From assembly GCA_026261815.1 (NCBI GenBank), contig JAMPIT010000437.1, positions 6,522,001-6,586,000 on the forward strand: a stretch of DNA of 64,000 nucleotides. Direction: 5' to 3'. The position numbers were made by a program, and so were the translations under genes. Position 1 is the stretch's first letter; each line of letters starts with the position of its first letter. This DNA comes from Monarcha castaneiventris obscurior. Its lineage: Eukaryota; Chordata; Aves; Passeriformes; Monarchidae. Under the pieces are notes generated by a model. The model saw nothing but the letters and a program-made list of their open reading frames with translations. It searched no databases and was not told the origin of the DNA. Of the stretch, positions 23,966-37,475 are shown piece after piece.

Positions 23966-26900
23966 AGTAGGATTTTTATCCCTGTAATTTCTAGTCCTCC
24001 TTCCTTCCTACCTTTTTTTTTTATTTTTTTTTCTTAGTGCTTAAAATAATGAATTGTAGCAGTGGCTCCCACATGGGAGTGGAAACTCCAGAGACCTCTT
24101 TTGTGTTCCTGGGGTTAGGGATGGACTGACCTTAAGGCATGAGATTATACCTCTCTATGCTTTATTTTCCATGTCTGGGGATGATATTGACTCAGACAAG
24201 ATACATGTGCAAAATGTGCATTATTTCTGATAAACTCTTTCAGCTCCTGGTAAGAATACCTTAGAGAGAGCTGGTGAAATCCTGGCCCCATAGAAATCCG
24301 AGGGCAAACTCCTATTGATTTCCACAGCACTGCAATTTGCCAAGTGGCTGTTCAAACACCTTAGGAAAAAATCAAATAGAAAAAGCCAAACCTAGCAGTG
24401 TGGATTCTCCACCCTGCTGCCCCAGAGCAGGGCAAGGAGGGTGGTGTTAGACTTTGGGGACACAGATGGTGTCTCTTTGCTCTGCCATAGCACTACCAGG
24501 GAATCCTGCGGATGGATTTGTTGCTCACAAGTGGGATCCTCTTTACCAAACCCACCCCTTCCCTAGAGATCTGGTCATTCCTCTGTGTTATAGAGCAGTT
24601 TTGGGCAGGTGCAGAGTTCAAGGCTCTGCCAGAGCCACTGCTCATAGGGATTTACTGGGGTCCATGCTCTGGTGTGTAGGAGGGGTGCTTATTATAGCCT
24701 GAAATCCCTCCTGAGGCAACTCCCTCCTTGGAGTCAGATCTGCCTGTTACTTATCACTTATAAAGATTTTTAAAGCTTTCTTGCAAAACAAAAGATATAT
24801 TTCTGGCTTGAGCAATAAGGGATCTGGGGACAGCCAGGAGATGAGAGGTCAAGCAAGAGGAGCTTGTGAAACCACACTGGAGCAGAACTGCAGGCTGTAG
24901 TCAGCCCGGAGCATGTACTGCAATTGACAGGGCTATTCATGGAAAGGGTTTTGATTAGAGTTGCCATGACAATAGGAAACACCTAAAAGAGATCTATGAA
25001 ATGTTATATCGGCGTCAAGCCAAGAAGTTAAGCCAAATCCTGCGCTCTGGTTATTCCTGTGAGTCAGTGGCTTTCATCATAGCATAGCTAAAAGAAGGAT
25101 TTTCTCCTCTGACTTTGAAGATTTGGGAAAACAGGTATGAAATGTAAATTATGATGGAAAAGATTCGTGCTGTAAAGAATTCGCTGTGGAAGGATGTTGG
25201 AAACCTTGCAAACACTGTTTGCAGCTCTTGCTTACTGCACTGCACAGACACACATGGAGCCCTGATGGACAGGTGGGCATGGCTGTGTTCTGAATGAATA
25301 CAGTATAGCACCCACTCTGCATGGCCTCTAGGGTCTTGGGACAGAAATTTCCATCTCTAAACCTTTACCAAGAATTTTCAAATCCAAAATGAGTGGCACT
25401 GAATTTCAAGGACCCAGCAAAAATAATTCACTTTTGAAAGCAAAGTGTTTTCTGAAGATATCAGAGGTGAGAAGAAAACCTGGTGTTGCCAGATTTTGAA
25501 TGAATAATGATGTGAGGGAGGGTGGTTTTTTTTTTTTTCCTTCATTTGAGGTATCTCTGAGTACAGGATCCCTGGAGCTTCCAGCAAGGACCAGAGACTG
25601 TATTCCCCTGCCAGGTTTTTTTATTTTTTGCAGAACTGACCATGCTGTTAGCCCAGAGAAAGAAAGTTATGCTGCTGAGCCATATGCTTTGCTGTTATGT
25701 TCTGCAGAGAATAAAGCTGTGATTAGCTATTGCCACTTCAGTTTTAGCAGATTGACACCTCTCAAATGCCAAGATATACCCAAATAAGCCCACAACAAAT
25801 GCTTGTGAATGGACAGACAACTACATAGCAGTCATGGTGAAAGTCAAATGACAGCAGAGTGGGGTGGGGCCTCAGGCCTGCTCTGTCACTTCTGGTGATG
25901 TGAACACCTTTTATGGGGACCTCTTAGTGGGTCGCAGCTAATTCGACTTGTACATCTTCCTTGCAGAGCACCCTGATGGAACAGCTGCCTGAAGGGAACG
26001 AGTTGGATCCTCTGTAGGATCCACTGCAGGACAGCAGTGCAGGGGACAAACCACAGCCAGGAGGGGCATCATCTCCTGCTTCTCCTCCTGTCTCCACCCC
26101 ATCTGACAGACCAGCAGCAGAAAGGACAGGCTTGTCTCCAAAGAGAAGAATGGCATGTTCATGAGAGCCCTGCTCCCTGAAACTGCTGGTTCTTGTACTC
26201 CGGCTCTGGTTGTGCTATTGGAGAACATGGAATACTATATTTTCCTGCACAGGCTGCACAGATTTGCTGTGCAAATCCTCACGTGTGAACCACAGTTATC
26301 ACCATCTCTTGCCTTCAAGGTATTGCATGATTGCAGGCTGAAATCAGAGCTGAGGAGCCTGTCCTGCTTTCCACAAGCCTGTGAATTTCATTAATGCCAC
26401 CAAGGGTTTTATGTCTGCCAGTACCAGACCCCCCCCCCGCCATTTATTCTGCCCCTGTTCCCTGCTTTTGTAACCCAGATATTTGCATAAAACAGAGCAG
26501 CAATGCCAAGTGCCGGTGTCTCCGTTCCTGCTGCACAGGCTCCATATGCTGCCTATCTGTGTCAATTCCAGGGAGCTCTGCCATTGCAGGAGGACAATTT
26601 TCAGACTGTATGTGTGTAAATTAGAGCTGACAGTCTGCAGCTTTAATTCATGGACTGAAGCTGATCTTTGCTCACACCCTACCCATCAGATAACCTTAGC
26701 ACCATGATCAATACAGCCAGATAATTACAGCTAGCAGAAAAGCTAAGTGCAGGTTTCCAGCTTTTTTTTCATCAAAACAAAGTCCCAGGGATATGTTCTT
26801 GCCAAGGCTTAGACAATTCTCCTTTATTACACTGGGAGCTCACACAAGCCTAATACTATATAATACTTTTTGCATGAACACCCTCAAACAGAAATTCCCT

Positions 26901-29560
26901 CTCATCTAAATCTAGCTCATCTATCTTGGTATGAGTCTCTAATTCTGCATGTGTAGGGGGAAACTGTCCCTCTGTTTCCCTGTTGATCTAGTGCCAAATC
27001 CACTGACGTCAACAGCCAGGAGGAGAATGACTGAGAAAAAGGAAAACCTAATCCATGAAACTTCAGAGATTTCTGAAGAAAAGCCTTTGGGCTTTTCTAC
27101 CTAAAGCTGGTTGATATAATTTCCCACTTGCACCTGGTCGTCCCAGAACTTACTTTTCAAACATACGTTGTCCTTTTTCTCTTTATATATTTGCTTTGCC
27201 AACTGTCGTGTGAAGCTTGTCCTTTGCAGGCACTGACTTCGGGAGAGATCCTGGCAGGCAGAAAGCCATTTCCCACTGCCCTGGGAAGCACAGCCTAGAG
27301 ATATCCTGATTTTCTGTGTCAGGTGGAGCACCAAGGGAGATGCTGCTGCTGATCACAAACATTGACTGCCAAGCCTAAAGGATGTGGCACCATTCAATGC
27401 ATGGTGTCAAGTGAAACATGGGTGTTTTTCCTATTTTCACTTTACAATATACAGAATGAACAAGGCCCATAAGGCGTGGATCAGGGTACCTCAGTCAGGA
27501 CCCAAGGAACAGCTCAGTGATGGATAAAAACTCACCTCTGTGCACCAGAGCAATGCCAGTAGGTGAACCCTGTTCATGGGAAAGGTGATACCCAGCTCTG
27601 ACTTCAAGGGCATCTGGAATTAACCAGCAGCAGTAACCCTGCAGTAGCAAGAAAGCAAAATGACTACAATCATTAATTGCACTGCTATAAATTGTCTGGG
27701 ATGAGAAACTTTCACACAGTTGTGAAGAAGCCATCATCAACATGGGCTCTGGTGCACATACACACACACAGAGCATATGTACACTCAGAGAGATCAATAG
27801 ATTGCATATGGTGCACATGGCATAATTCATGACTCTTCCCAAAGGCTGTCACAAATCTGAGATGTATTGGTTGAGAAGAGTACTGGGGTAGTCTTTTAAT
27901 TAGTCCACAGCTCGGCTGCATTGTAAAATTTACTCCCTGACATTGCATCCAAAATCTATAACCTTTTAAATCAAAGGAACATCTCAGAGTCTGCGTTTTT
28001 GCTAATCGGAGGTGTTAATGATAAAAGCACAAGCCCAGAAAAGTGACATGTTAGACTATTACTCATAATATTCAGAAGTGTTTCTCAGGCCAAGGTGTTA
28101 TCCTGTAAAAATTAATTTGAAAATATATGGGGCTCCCAGATGTCCTACTCATATCTGTATATGTATCAGCTTGATGCTGGTGGAGGGAAAGCTGCCCTTT
28201 GCTCTTCTGTGGGGAATTCTTCCCAGGAGTGCTGTTAAATGAGCAGAGTTTGGCTGTTACAGGGCCTCCAGCTCAGGCACATCCATGCAGGAGAGGAGCA
28301 ATTTCTGGTGAACACAGCCAGGGCTCAGGACCCTCAGTGAGCACTGGCAATGACTCTGAGAGGACAGTGGGGCACTGGTTTGAGAGGATTTGGGTGTTGG
28401 AATAGATGACTGTGGCTCTTGGCCACATGAATATATCGCTTCAAAAGACACACTTTGGTGTCTCTTGGCTTCGTAGCAGCTGTTGCCAGATGTGCCCTAC
28501 TTTTTGTTAGGACTGGAAAGAGAAAGACATTATCTCCAAAGCTGGTTTGAAAACATACTGAATGCTTCCTGCAGAAATAGCTGTTCTCTCAAACAGTTTG
28601 TGCTGTGCAGTTGTTCCTCACTGCTGGGCAGTAATTTTGTACGGCTTTCTCACACCTCAAAATGCTGCTGAAGTTGATGGCAAAAGCAGAGTCACACAAC
28701 CTTGTGACACTGTAAGGAGCAGGGGCTGTCATGCGGGTGGTGTAACAAATGTCATCTCTACCTGAAAAGTAATTTATTCTGAAAGAGACCCCATATGCAA
28801 TTGACTGGCAGGGAGTTGTTGGAAAACATTTATAAAAATTTAACCTTCCTTCATTCCCCAATCAATTTGTTTTCAGTTATTTTGAAAAGTTTATTTTCAG
28901 TTTTGTCCAATTACACGCTGTCTTGCAATGAGCTTTCCTTTCAAGCCGCACAGTTCTTTCATATTGAAATTTTTCATTTGGAAAATGTCTAAAGGTGCAT
29001 TTCAATCACTGAAAACTCTTTTCCTTCAAAAATATTGAAAAATATTGCTTAGGCCAGCCACTGAATATTTCAGTGTTTGCTATTCAGTGATTTCTAAACA
29101 CAACTGCTGAGAGAGCCTTAACTACCACTACAGCAAATTAACTGGAAAATCCTTTGCTCTTTAGAGTACAGCCCAGATGTGTCCAAAGAGAAAGGCAGGA
29201 ACACAAGATGTTTTTGACACCAGACATACTCTTTTTTTAAATTTATTACATCTGTAACAATGCTCCAAGTAGTAGATTAGAGTTTCCCATATTAGATACA
29301 CCCCAAATTGTTTACAGGATCACAGTGGTCATTATATTTGCTTTGTTCATTTGTGTTTTAATCAGTCCCAGAGGGAAAATCTATTCCCCAGTGTGTTGAG
29401 GAATTTGAGGCCACTGCACTGCAGGTAGTGGCAATTGTGGATGAATATGGCTTTTATTGCAAAAAGTAGTGAAACTCTCTCATTACATTTGGTGATGGCT
29501 TTTCTTTGTGGCTAGAAGAGCTTTCAACTTAACCAAAGAAAATGAAGAAAGGAAGAAAAG
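23966..29560. other. Non-coding unique sequence with simple repeats
   Basis: A long stretch without a supported gene. It holds T-rich runs near 24013-24032 and 25526-25538, a 10-base C run at 26429-26438, a short (AC)n run near 27762-27770 and a perfect CRE at 27004-27011. AT-rich parts near 28800-29300 contain AAATATTGA direct repeats. Open frames are at most about 115 codons. No RNA gene or mobile element was recognised before the CR1 at 29561. Confidence 0.55.
27004..27011. promoter_or_regulatory. Perfect CRE palindrome TGACGTCA
   Basis: TGACGTCA is the full palindromic cAMP-response element bound by CREB/ATF factors. In CpG-depleted vertebrate DNA an intact copy is less frequent than base composition predicts. 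No promoter elements are evident beside it, so its activity is unknown. Confidence 0.35.
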
Positions 29561-29854
29561 CCTTTTTTTCATGGTCATGTAATGATAGGACAAGGGGGAA
29601 TGGCTTCAAACTTAAAAGGGGTAAATTTAGATTGGATATTTAGAAAATATTCTTTACTCTGAGGGTGGTGAGACACTGGAACAAGCTGTCCAGAGAAGGT
29701 GGGGCTGCCCCATGCCTAGAAGTGTTCAAGGCAGGCTGAACAGGGCCCTGAGCAACCTGGGACAGTGGAAGGTGTCCTTTCCCATGGCAGGGGGGATTGA
29801 AACTGGATGATCTTTGAAGTCCCTTCCAACACAAACCATTCTGTGATTCTGTGA
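29561..29854 (+). mobile_element. CR1 LINE 3'-end fragment (about 295 bp)
   Basis: A sense CR1 tail. It begins at a T-rich segment followed by CATGTAATGATAGGACAAGG, runs through GGGTGGTGAGACACTGGAAC and GAGCAACCTGGGACAGTGGA, and then CCCTTCCAACACAAACCATT. It finishes with ATTCTGTG ATTCTGTG at 29838-29853. This is the typical untranslated 3' end of CR1; the reverse transcriptase region is absent through 5' truncation. It is the best-preserved plus-strand copy here, with the terminal 8-bp repeat intact. Confidence 0.95.
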
Positions 29855-30170
29855 ACAGAAGGAGTTTGGTGCATACTTTTCCCTATTTCCAGTAACTCCT
29901 CCCATTTTCAGAAAACAGTCACAAGAAGAAGAGATACAATTCTTGGATATATTTCAAGGTGCTGGTTGCAAAAGTCGCACCAGCCCTGCCTCCTGCAAGT
30001 CCGTGTGTCCTGGGAAAGGCCAGCTCCCTCCAGGGCATCTCAGCTTCCTGGCAGAGCCCTGCCTGGGAAGGGTTTTGCACCCGTGGGGAGGGACCAGCAG
30101 AGGTGTGTGGTTTGGATGCTGCTGGCTGTGGGTAAAAGCCTGGCAGCAGGGGAGAGCCTGGGGAAAGCCC
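29855..30170. other. Short unique GC-rich stretch
   Basis: GC-richer DNA with overlapping frames of up to 90 codons on both strands. The mutual overlap and lack of domains point to chance. Nothing else was recognised. Confidence 0.55.
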
Positions 30171-30560
30171 ATTAGTTAAGAGCTGAGGCACCCGATGCTG
30201 TTATCGCTAATGCCTTCAGCACAGGACAGGGTTGCAATCAATTTCATAATAAATCAACCCCATTTTCTAATATGAGCCAATTTATCTGCCAGGCTGACTT
30301 GCCAAACACTATTAGAGGCTGAGGTCAAACTGAAAAAGACGTATCACGTTTTCAGCTTCTCCTCCTAACTTCATATCTCCAAGGCACACTCTGCAGTCAC
30401 TGGTTCACAGCTCTTCCCCCTCTCTGGAGACTTCTCCTTCAGGAGACTTTCATTTAGAGGCGATGCAGACACAGCAGGAATTACGTATTTAATGCCAGCC
30501 ACTAACACGATAGCTAAGGCTAAAGCTATCACCTGTCTTTTGTCCCCACCGTACAGTATT
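30171..30560. promoter_or_regulatory. Candidate conserved non-coding element
   Basis: The block keeps several CpGs in AT-rich context (TTATCGCTAATGC near 30200, GACGTATCACGTTT near 30338). It has GATA and TAAT words and a CTAAGGCTAAAGC direct-repeat-like segment near 30513. No open frame or repeat family explains it. It is a candidate enhancer by composition only. Confidence 0.28.
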
Positions 30561-31940
30561 TATAGAGATGGAATAAAAAAGATTATTTGAAAGGCTTGAT
30601 CTGAAGCAGAACCAAGAAAATCCTGGTTTACTACAACCAAGCCAATGTTATGATTTTTATCTGTGTTCATTTAGACTACAGCTCTGGTGGAGACACCCAT
30701 CTTAAAGAATTAGCTATGGTAAACAAGATAGGAGAGAGATTTGAGAATGCTATTTATAGAAGGAATCACACAGAGATGACCATAAAATGATTAATACATA
30801 ACAAACATGGATAAGGATACACAAAAGAGACAAAGGAATCTCTGCCTTGAATGGTCATTGTACAGCACAGGCTTGTGGAAAATTCACATACACAGGAGCA
30901 AGGAGCTGGGAGCTGCTGGCAGCTGGGAGCCTTGGGCTGCACCAGATGAAAACATTTAGTGTTTAACTATTCATCTGACATTACAGAGTGGCACAGTCAG
31001 CCACTGCCATTCCCAGACGAGCCGAGTATTGATTATCCCATTCGGGAGAGTTAAGGCATTGCTGAAAGCTGGAATAGTAATAATTGCATCAGCAGTTCCC
31101 ATCCTGGGCGAGTGCATGTGAGCAGGCATGGAAACAAAGGGTGAGAGGTGCCCTCCAGGGCAGGGGCAGCGATGGATGGCAAAAATGGGCTTAGTCTAAA
31201 GGAAAACTTGGAGCAGGATAACATAACCAAAACTGTGGGACCAAAAGATTGACCTGCAGCCAGGCAGATACAGATCAGGTACAAATCAGGCATGAGGAAT
31301 GAATTCTCTAATAACACAACTACCATGGCAGCAGCACAAATGCCACCAACACCCAGGCATCCCTGGCAGCAGCTTGGCTTTTTCCATACTTGTCTCCTTG
31401 CAAATCCCTACTTGCACCACTATTTCCATTAAACTAATGGAAATAAAATCCAGATTGCAGTACCTGTTTAAGGAAGTGCTTCACAATTTACAGTGATGCC
31501 AACAAAACAGTCAGAGTAACTTTTTTTAACTAAAAAGAGAAAGGATTGCAAGGGCTCTGAGGGCTCATACTTCTGAAAGAGAAGAAAGCCAAAGCATTTC
31601 AAATGCAAATCTGGGTGAAGCACCACTGCACAGGAAGGGCAGGCAGTAGAAATTTCAGTGACACAGGCAGTTACAGGAGATGCCAAGGAAGGTGGCTGGT
31701 TTGACTCTTCCTTGCAAAGGGAATTCCCTCTGGTGCATTTTTTGAAATCTTTTGATTTTGCTCTTACAGCACTTACCTACTGGAAAATAACTCAAGAGTA
31801 CTGACAAGCTCAAACTCTTTTTATTCCTGGCAAGACACTTACAGCAAATATCCCTTAATATTTTTCTCCTAATGCTAATTTAAAAAAAGAAAAAATCCAG
31901 GCAGAAAAGAAAAGGTCAAATCTGCAGTAAACAAGATTAC
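30561..31940. other. Non-coding unique sequence, nothing recognised
   Basis: AT-moderate DNA with a repeated AGCTGGGAG motif near 30903-30930 and short chance frames of up to 91 codons. No mobile element or RNA gene was identified. Confidence 0.6.
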
Positions 31941-32260
31941 TTATGATGTGCTTTTAAAAATTATGGATACAAAGGCATAAAAGGAAGGACGGACTCTCTT
32001 AATCTTTTCCTTCCGGTGAAGCTGACCTTTTTCTATCCTAGATTGAATTTAGGTGATGTATATCTTCATATGCAAATACGATTTGATGCGAAGCCTGCTG
32101 GACTCGGTAGAAGGGTTTCCTCTGGCATTCATCAGCACTGAGCCAAGTCCATACTCCTAATGAATTTTCTTAGATAGTAATAATAACATTATGAGTGGTG
32201 TCACCTTTGTTATAAATCTAGGGACAATAATATTCCATTTGACACTACTTTAGTTTTCCG
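31941..32260. promoter_or_regulatory. Candidate element with octamer motif
   Basis: ATGCAAAT, the POU/Oct octamer, lies at 32070-32077, followed by ACGATTTGATGCGAAGCC, which retains CpGs in AT-rich surroundings. The flanks contain TAATAATAACATTATG words. The block lacks long frames. A POU-bound enhancer is a reasonable guess but untested. Confidence 0.28.
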
Positions 32261-34848
32261 GAAGCTTTGGTCCAGAGGGCTCTCCCTGCTTACTCATGAA
32301 GTTGACAACAATGAGAAAAAAGCAGCAGGAAAGTGGGCAAAATGGTGAAATTCTATTACATTTATTCTGAATGGAAGCACAGTGAAAGGAGTAGGTGCCA
32401 CAGAGCAACCACAAATTACTTCACCACAGCCTCACAGATCGTAAGTGGTTTGTGCTTGTGACTTGGGTCAACAGCCAAGAAAATGCAATAATATTATTCA
32501 GAAATTTCACCCATGTGATTTTTGCAAAATGTTAAAATTGGAAAATTGCAGGGAAAATATTTTAGGCTACCATTAAGTTGTTCTTTTTCCCCTTCTGCCC
32601 AAAAAATCCCCCAAAACAAAACCCCAAAGATCTAGAAGTATTTGGTTGACTAAAGTCTGTTTCATCCCATCTTCAGCTTAAGCTTCTGAAGGAATTAAAA
32701 TAGAAACTTTTAAACTAATTAAGTTAAAATACTGCAAAAAAAAGAAAAAAGAATTTTTCATGTCTGAGTGCCAAGACTAATAATTTAAACTTTAGAAGCT
32801 AATTTTCATACCCAGCTTCTGTTCATTTAAATTGTATTTTCTGAGGACTTTCTTGTCTCAACCAAACTGTAAGACGGGCAGTGGATTTTTGCACTGCAAC
32901 ACGTCTGGGTGAGGGCAGTGCTGGGGCTCTGTGTCAGAGGCAGGAGGCAGGCAAGGTGGCAATGAAGGCTTTCCTGGGGGCTGGGGATGTCACCCGGAGT
33001 CCTGAGCCGTGTCCCTCAGCAGAGGCTGGCTCCACCACTGGAGCAGAGAGAAGCTGTGCTGGCCTTTAGGCTGCCCTTGCCCCATCTCAGCCTGGCACAG
33101 GTCACAGTAACCCCTTATCCCACCGACTTCCACACGACGCTCATTCGGAAAGTCTCCCCTTACGAATAAGCGCGGCAGGGAACTCTGCAATAACAGTAAA
33201 GTACCTGCTATGAAGCAAGTTGCAATTTCTTTCCCCATATAAACCTATCTGTAGAAAATGATGCCACAGCCACTTAAATTAAACTGTCAGTGAGCACATC
33301 CCTTAAAAGCTTTTTATTCTGTTTTTAATTTACGGCGCTTGACAAGGAGGAGAATTGAGTGTGGCTGGTGCCGATCCCGGCGTGGCTCAGCCCATTTGCT
33401 CTGGCCAAGTGCTGGGCCAAGTGCCCAACAGCCCCAGCCGTATATCCTGGTTTTTCATTAACAGATATTGTCACTCCACCACCTCTGCACTCTGTTTTTA
33501 TCTGGCTACTGAGCTCTGGAAACCATTAGGTGTCTTCCTCCATTAGGCATTAAAAAGAGGTACACGTATTCAAGCAAGAAACTTTCTCCGGTCGCATGAC
33601 ACTTCCTCTCCATTTTGCCTAAATGTTCTCATTTATCCCACAACGTTTTAGACACTTTGGGATGGACAGTGCACCAGGAGTGCTGAGGTCCTTCTGGCCA
33701 TGGCAACTGGGAAGGACACGATCCCAGCAGGGACCACTCTCACACAGAACAGCCCACAGCTTGTGACCCCTTGGGCTCCACCAACTGCTTTCGGTACATC
33801 TGTGAAAGACATCTGAGAAAGAGATTCTGCTTTCAGTTGGCTTCAATTTACTGCAACCATAGCTGCAGCTCCACTGGAAATTGGTGTCTGCAATCAAAAA
33901 ACCTCAGAATCACCTTTAAACTTAAGGAGAAAAAGACCAAACCTTGGGATACTCCAGAGGTGAGCCTGCCAGCAGCTGCTGACAAATCCTGACTTTTTCA
34001 GGGGGAAATACCTGCACTTTTTAAAGAGTATGGACCCTGCTTCTGCTTGGTATGGTGCCAAAACAGCAGTGTCTCTCCCAGACCTTCACCCCTGTGTGAT
34101 CACCACTGCATCAGATGCTTCAATGTCATAGTGTCAGCTCGTTAGTAAGGGGAAAGAGCTTCCCTTGATTAGCAGTACTGTCTGATCAGGAGGTATTTAA
34201 GGAAGCAGTGTCTGAGTGTTGCCTTCTGCAGTATGTGTTAGGACAGCCCAAGGCTTCTGCCCCAAGATACATGCCTGTGGTCAGGCACAGATGGGGTGTG
34301 GGACAGAGGATCTTGATTGTCACTCCTGAACTTGGCCCAGGAGCAAATTTCAGGAGCAAACACCCAGTCAAACAATGCGGAAGACAAGCAAGAAAATCCT
34401 CCTGCTCTGGGCAGACAGAGAGAGCAAAGGAGATCACCTTGGCCTCCCTTCCTGCCCCTATGGGTGGGTACCCACCATGGTCTGTGTGCTAAGGGAGCAT
34501 TGTTACTGATGAAAGCTTCCAACAGTTTAGTGGGACAGTATATCAGGGCCTCTCCTCACATCTCTTCACTCAGTGTCAGAAGAGATTCTGTCTGGGCTGG
34601 TTATATTTATAAAACTGCAGTGAGCAATGTGAGTGTTGCAATCAGCTCCCAGTGCTAAATATGGCTTTGGCAGATACTCTGGAGCTCCACTAAATCCCCT
34701 TCCTTAGGGAAGGAGAGCATCTCAGACTGTCTATGACCCGTTTGCTCTGGCCAGCCTCAGCACGTGTCCCCAGAGACTTTTGGCAGGGCTTCATCTCAGG
34801 CAGCAAAGCTGCTAGGAAGGCAGGCAGAAAGTTAGAAACAAAGACCAC

Positions 34849-34882
<34 letters not shown>

Positions 34883-35805
34883 GGTCAACCCCTGGTAAAG
34901 CCACCTGACTTCTATTCTCTTTTATTCTTATTTATGCCCTGGGAGGGTCAGGTTGGTGCCTGCTCACAGTTTTGGGCAGCTTGTTTGGCTGGTGCATCTG
35001 GGGCAGCACTTGCTGGATTCCTGGGTTGAAAACATGAGTGTCAGAAGGTGGTGGTCTCCAATAATCAGATAGAGATGCTGGGAAATACCAAGAGGAAACC
35101 TAAGAGAAGCAATATGGCTGGGCTTAGCGACCTGGAAAACCTGTGAAGCCTCAAAGACAGCAGTGAAACCATCGCTCCTGTGGCACATATTTGAACTTCT
35201 GCCAGGGGAAAACTTCTGAGGTTTAACTAACAAATGAAGGCATTTTTCTGCCACAAAGAAGCTCTCTTTTGAGTCTGGGAAACCTAATCCACTTGCAGTG
35301 CTGACGGCTCATGGAAATGTTTGGCAGAGGGAAGTGGAGCGAGGAGGGGCAGAGTGCCAGGGATGCGGTGGAGTGGAGGTGTCCATCCAATGAGTCGTGT
35401 CTCCACCCCGCTTCAGCTGCTTTCAAGAGAGGCACAAGTGTCTACCAGTGCAGATGTGCCTCGTGGGATGATCACGTGGACTTTTTAGGAGCCTTATGGA
35501 GTTTGTTTCAGAGTGCCAACACGCAGTGCACATGAAACTGCATCTTCTCTCAACAAGCTTTCTGTAAGAGCTGGTGCTGTTTCTCTGTGACTCAGTACCT
35601 TTTGCAGGTCATGGGCACATGTCTTATCTCCTCTATGTGTTATAAAAATAAATACATTAAAAATTGCAAGATACCCAGAAGCACAGTCATTTGTGTCAGG
35701 TATGTCCTACAGATAGGAAGGAAGAAAAAAAAGGCTTTAAATAAAGCAAAACTCAGTGCATTTGCAGATGGTCATGAGCTGTTTTCAAACTGAGAGGGTT
35801 CTGAG
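32261..35805. other. Non-coding unique sequence with a long poly-A tract
   Basis: This includes a GC-rich part (32880-33110), a CpG-retaining AT-rich piece near 33160-33345, a GGCCAAGTGC direct repeat near 33401-33424 and a 29-base A run at 34849-34877. Open frames are short and overlap on both strands. No gene was recognised. Confidence 0.55.
34849..34877. repeat. Poly-A mononucleotide tract (29 A)
   Basis: An uninterrupted A run that is long for a bird genome. The sequence upstream does not look like a processed transcript and no flanking target duplication was found, so it is read as a simple mononucleotide repeat rather than the tail of a retrocopy. Confidence 0.8.
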
Positions 35806-35889
35806 GTTGTCCTGTGCAGGGCCAGGAGCTGGACTCCATGCTCCATGTGTGTCCCTTCCAACTCAGGATATTCTAGGATTCTGTGATTC
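35806..35889 (+). mobile_element. CR1 LINE 3'-end fragment (short)
   Basis: TGTCCTGTGCAGGGCCAGGA, then GTCCCTTCCAACTCAGGATA, ending TTCTAGGATTCTGTGATTC, matches the sense 3' tail of CR1. About 84 bp remain. The CAACTCAG form before the terminal repeat groups it with the copies at 52.3 kb and 55.3 kb. Confidence 0.9.
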
Positions 35890-37475
35890 AAATCCATCAC
35901 AGCAGATCACCAGCACACTAATTTCTGCATCATCAGTGAATGCCAGAATCTCTGTGCTGGCTGCTCTTCATCTACGGTGAGTGGCTCCAACATTTGGGAT
36001 TCCCGGCAGGTTTGGGAGTGAGTTCTCAGGTTGTTCAGGTTGTTCTCATAGCACCAGGGTGCTCCCAGTGCTTGGACTTGGTGGAGAGCTGCCCACGCTC
36101 ACAGCACAGGCCCTCCCAGCACCTCCAATGCCCACTGCTCCTGGATAATCACCTCAGGCAGCCAATGGAGACAAGCCCAGGCTGCCTCTGGGCACTGAGG
36201 AGCCATGGGAGACTCCTGGAGATGTCTCTGTGCCTCCAGATCTGGTGGCAAATCTAGCTCCAAGTCCATACAGTACCCGTGTGAGACATCACATTTTGTA
36301 GCTTTAATTCATTATGTCGTGAGCACCCAGAAGAGGTAAAATCAGGGGGAGTTTTCCCATTTTTGCAATTTTCCCTGCCTATACCTTAAATAACAATGGA
36401 AATAAATATTAATTCTGTCATCAATAGAAGGGAGACACTTGTCCTTCCCAATATTTGTTGGCTTCCAAACATCACCCTGACATTCCTATTCTCTTTTACT
36501 CTTCTCTCTTGAAATAACAGGATTTTTTTGAACAGGTTTCTAATGTAGACAAAAAACCCATGAAACTTCCTACAGATTGTGTGTTCTCCAGGCTAAACAG
36601 TCATCCTCCTTTGTCCTGAGTCTGAAATGAAGCCCGTGATGAAGCAGAATGCTCAGCTGCCCACCTGGGAACATTGGGGCAGTGGGGCCAGGGCAGAGCC
36701 TCTCGGGTTGCTGTAACTGATGGGCTACCAGCAGCCCCACTGGGAAATGATTGATTAGTTTTGCCTTTGCCATCTGCTAATTAGCTAAAGGAATGGATTT
36801 GCAGATCCAGAGAGCTGCCTGAGGGGAGGAACAGAGCCGAAGTCATTGGTACCCTCAGGTCAGTGCTGACAGCATGCAGCAGCACTCAGAGCTCCCAGCG
36901 GCTCAGCGATGTGAGGAGCAGCTCATGGGTCACATCTTCTCCAGCCAGGAGCCACTTGCTGCCCCTGCCCTGCTGCCTTCATGGTGAGAAAGGGGAGCAA
37001 GGGAGAGAGCCTGCTCCAGTGCTTGACTTTAAAAGTCGCAGTGACTTTAAAATTAAAATTAGTGAATCCATAAATGCCTACATGTTTGCATTGTCAGAGC
37101 AGAGGACTGCAGGATCACCCTGGGGTTGAAATCCAGCCCCGAGCTGTACTCAGGCCTTAATATCTGGGAGAATCATGGGCAAGTGAAGGGCAGGGTTTGG
37201 TGCCAGGACTGGATATAATTTCATGTGTTATGTCCACTTGATTGCCTACTTAGAAATTATAAAAATGTACTGTATTTTAAAACTGCAGTCATAAGACAGC
37301 AGTTTCCATTTGAATGATAATGAAACACACTCCAAGGTTATGCTGAAACTTTGCTGGTGCTATTAGAGATCAGCTCAAAGCTACAAAAGAAAAAATATAT
37401 TGCACTAATAAGTGTTCCTCGTGTATAAGTTCCCCTTCAGGCGTAATTAAATGTGCCTTTTCTCTTTTCTTTTAG

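Noticed and set aside
34849..34877. Poly-A run as the tail of a processed retrocopy
   Set aside because: No transcript-like sequence upstream and no flanking target duplication found.
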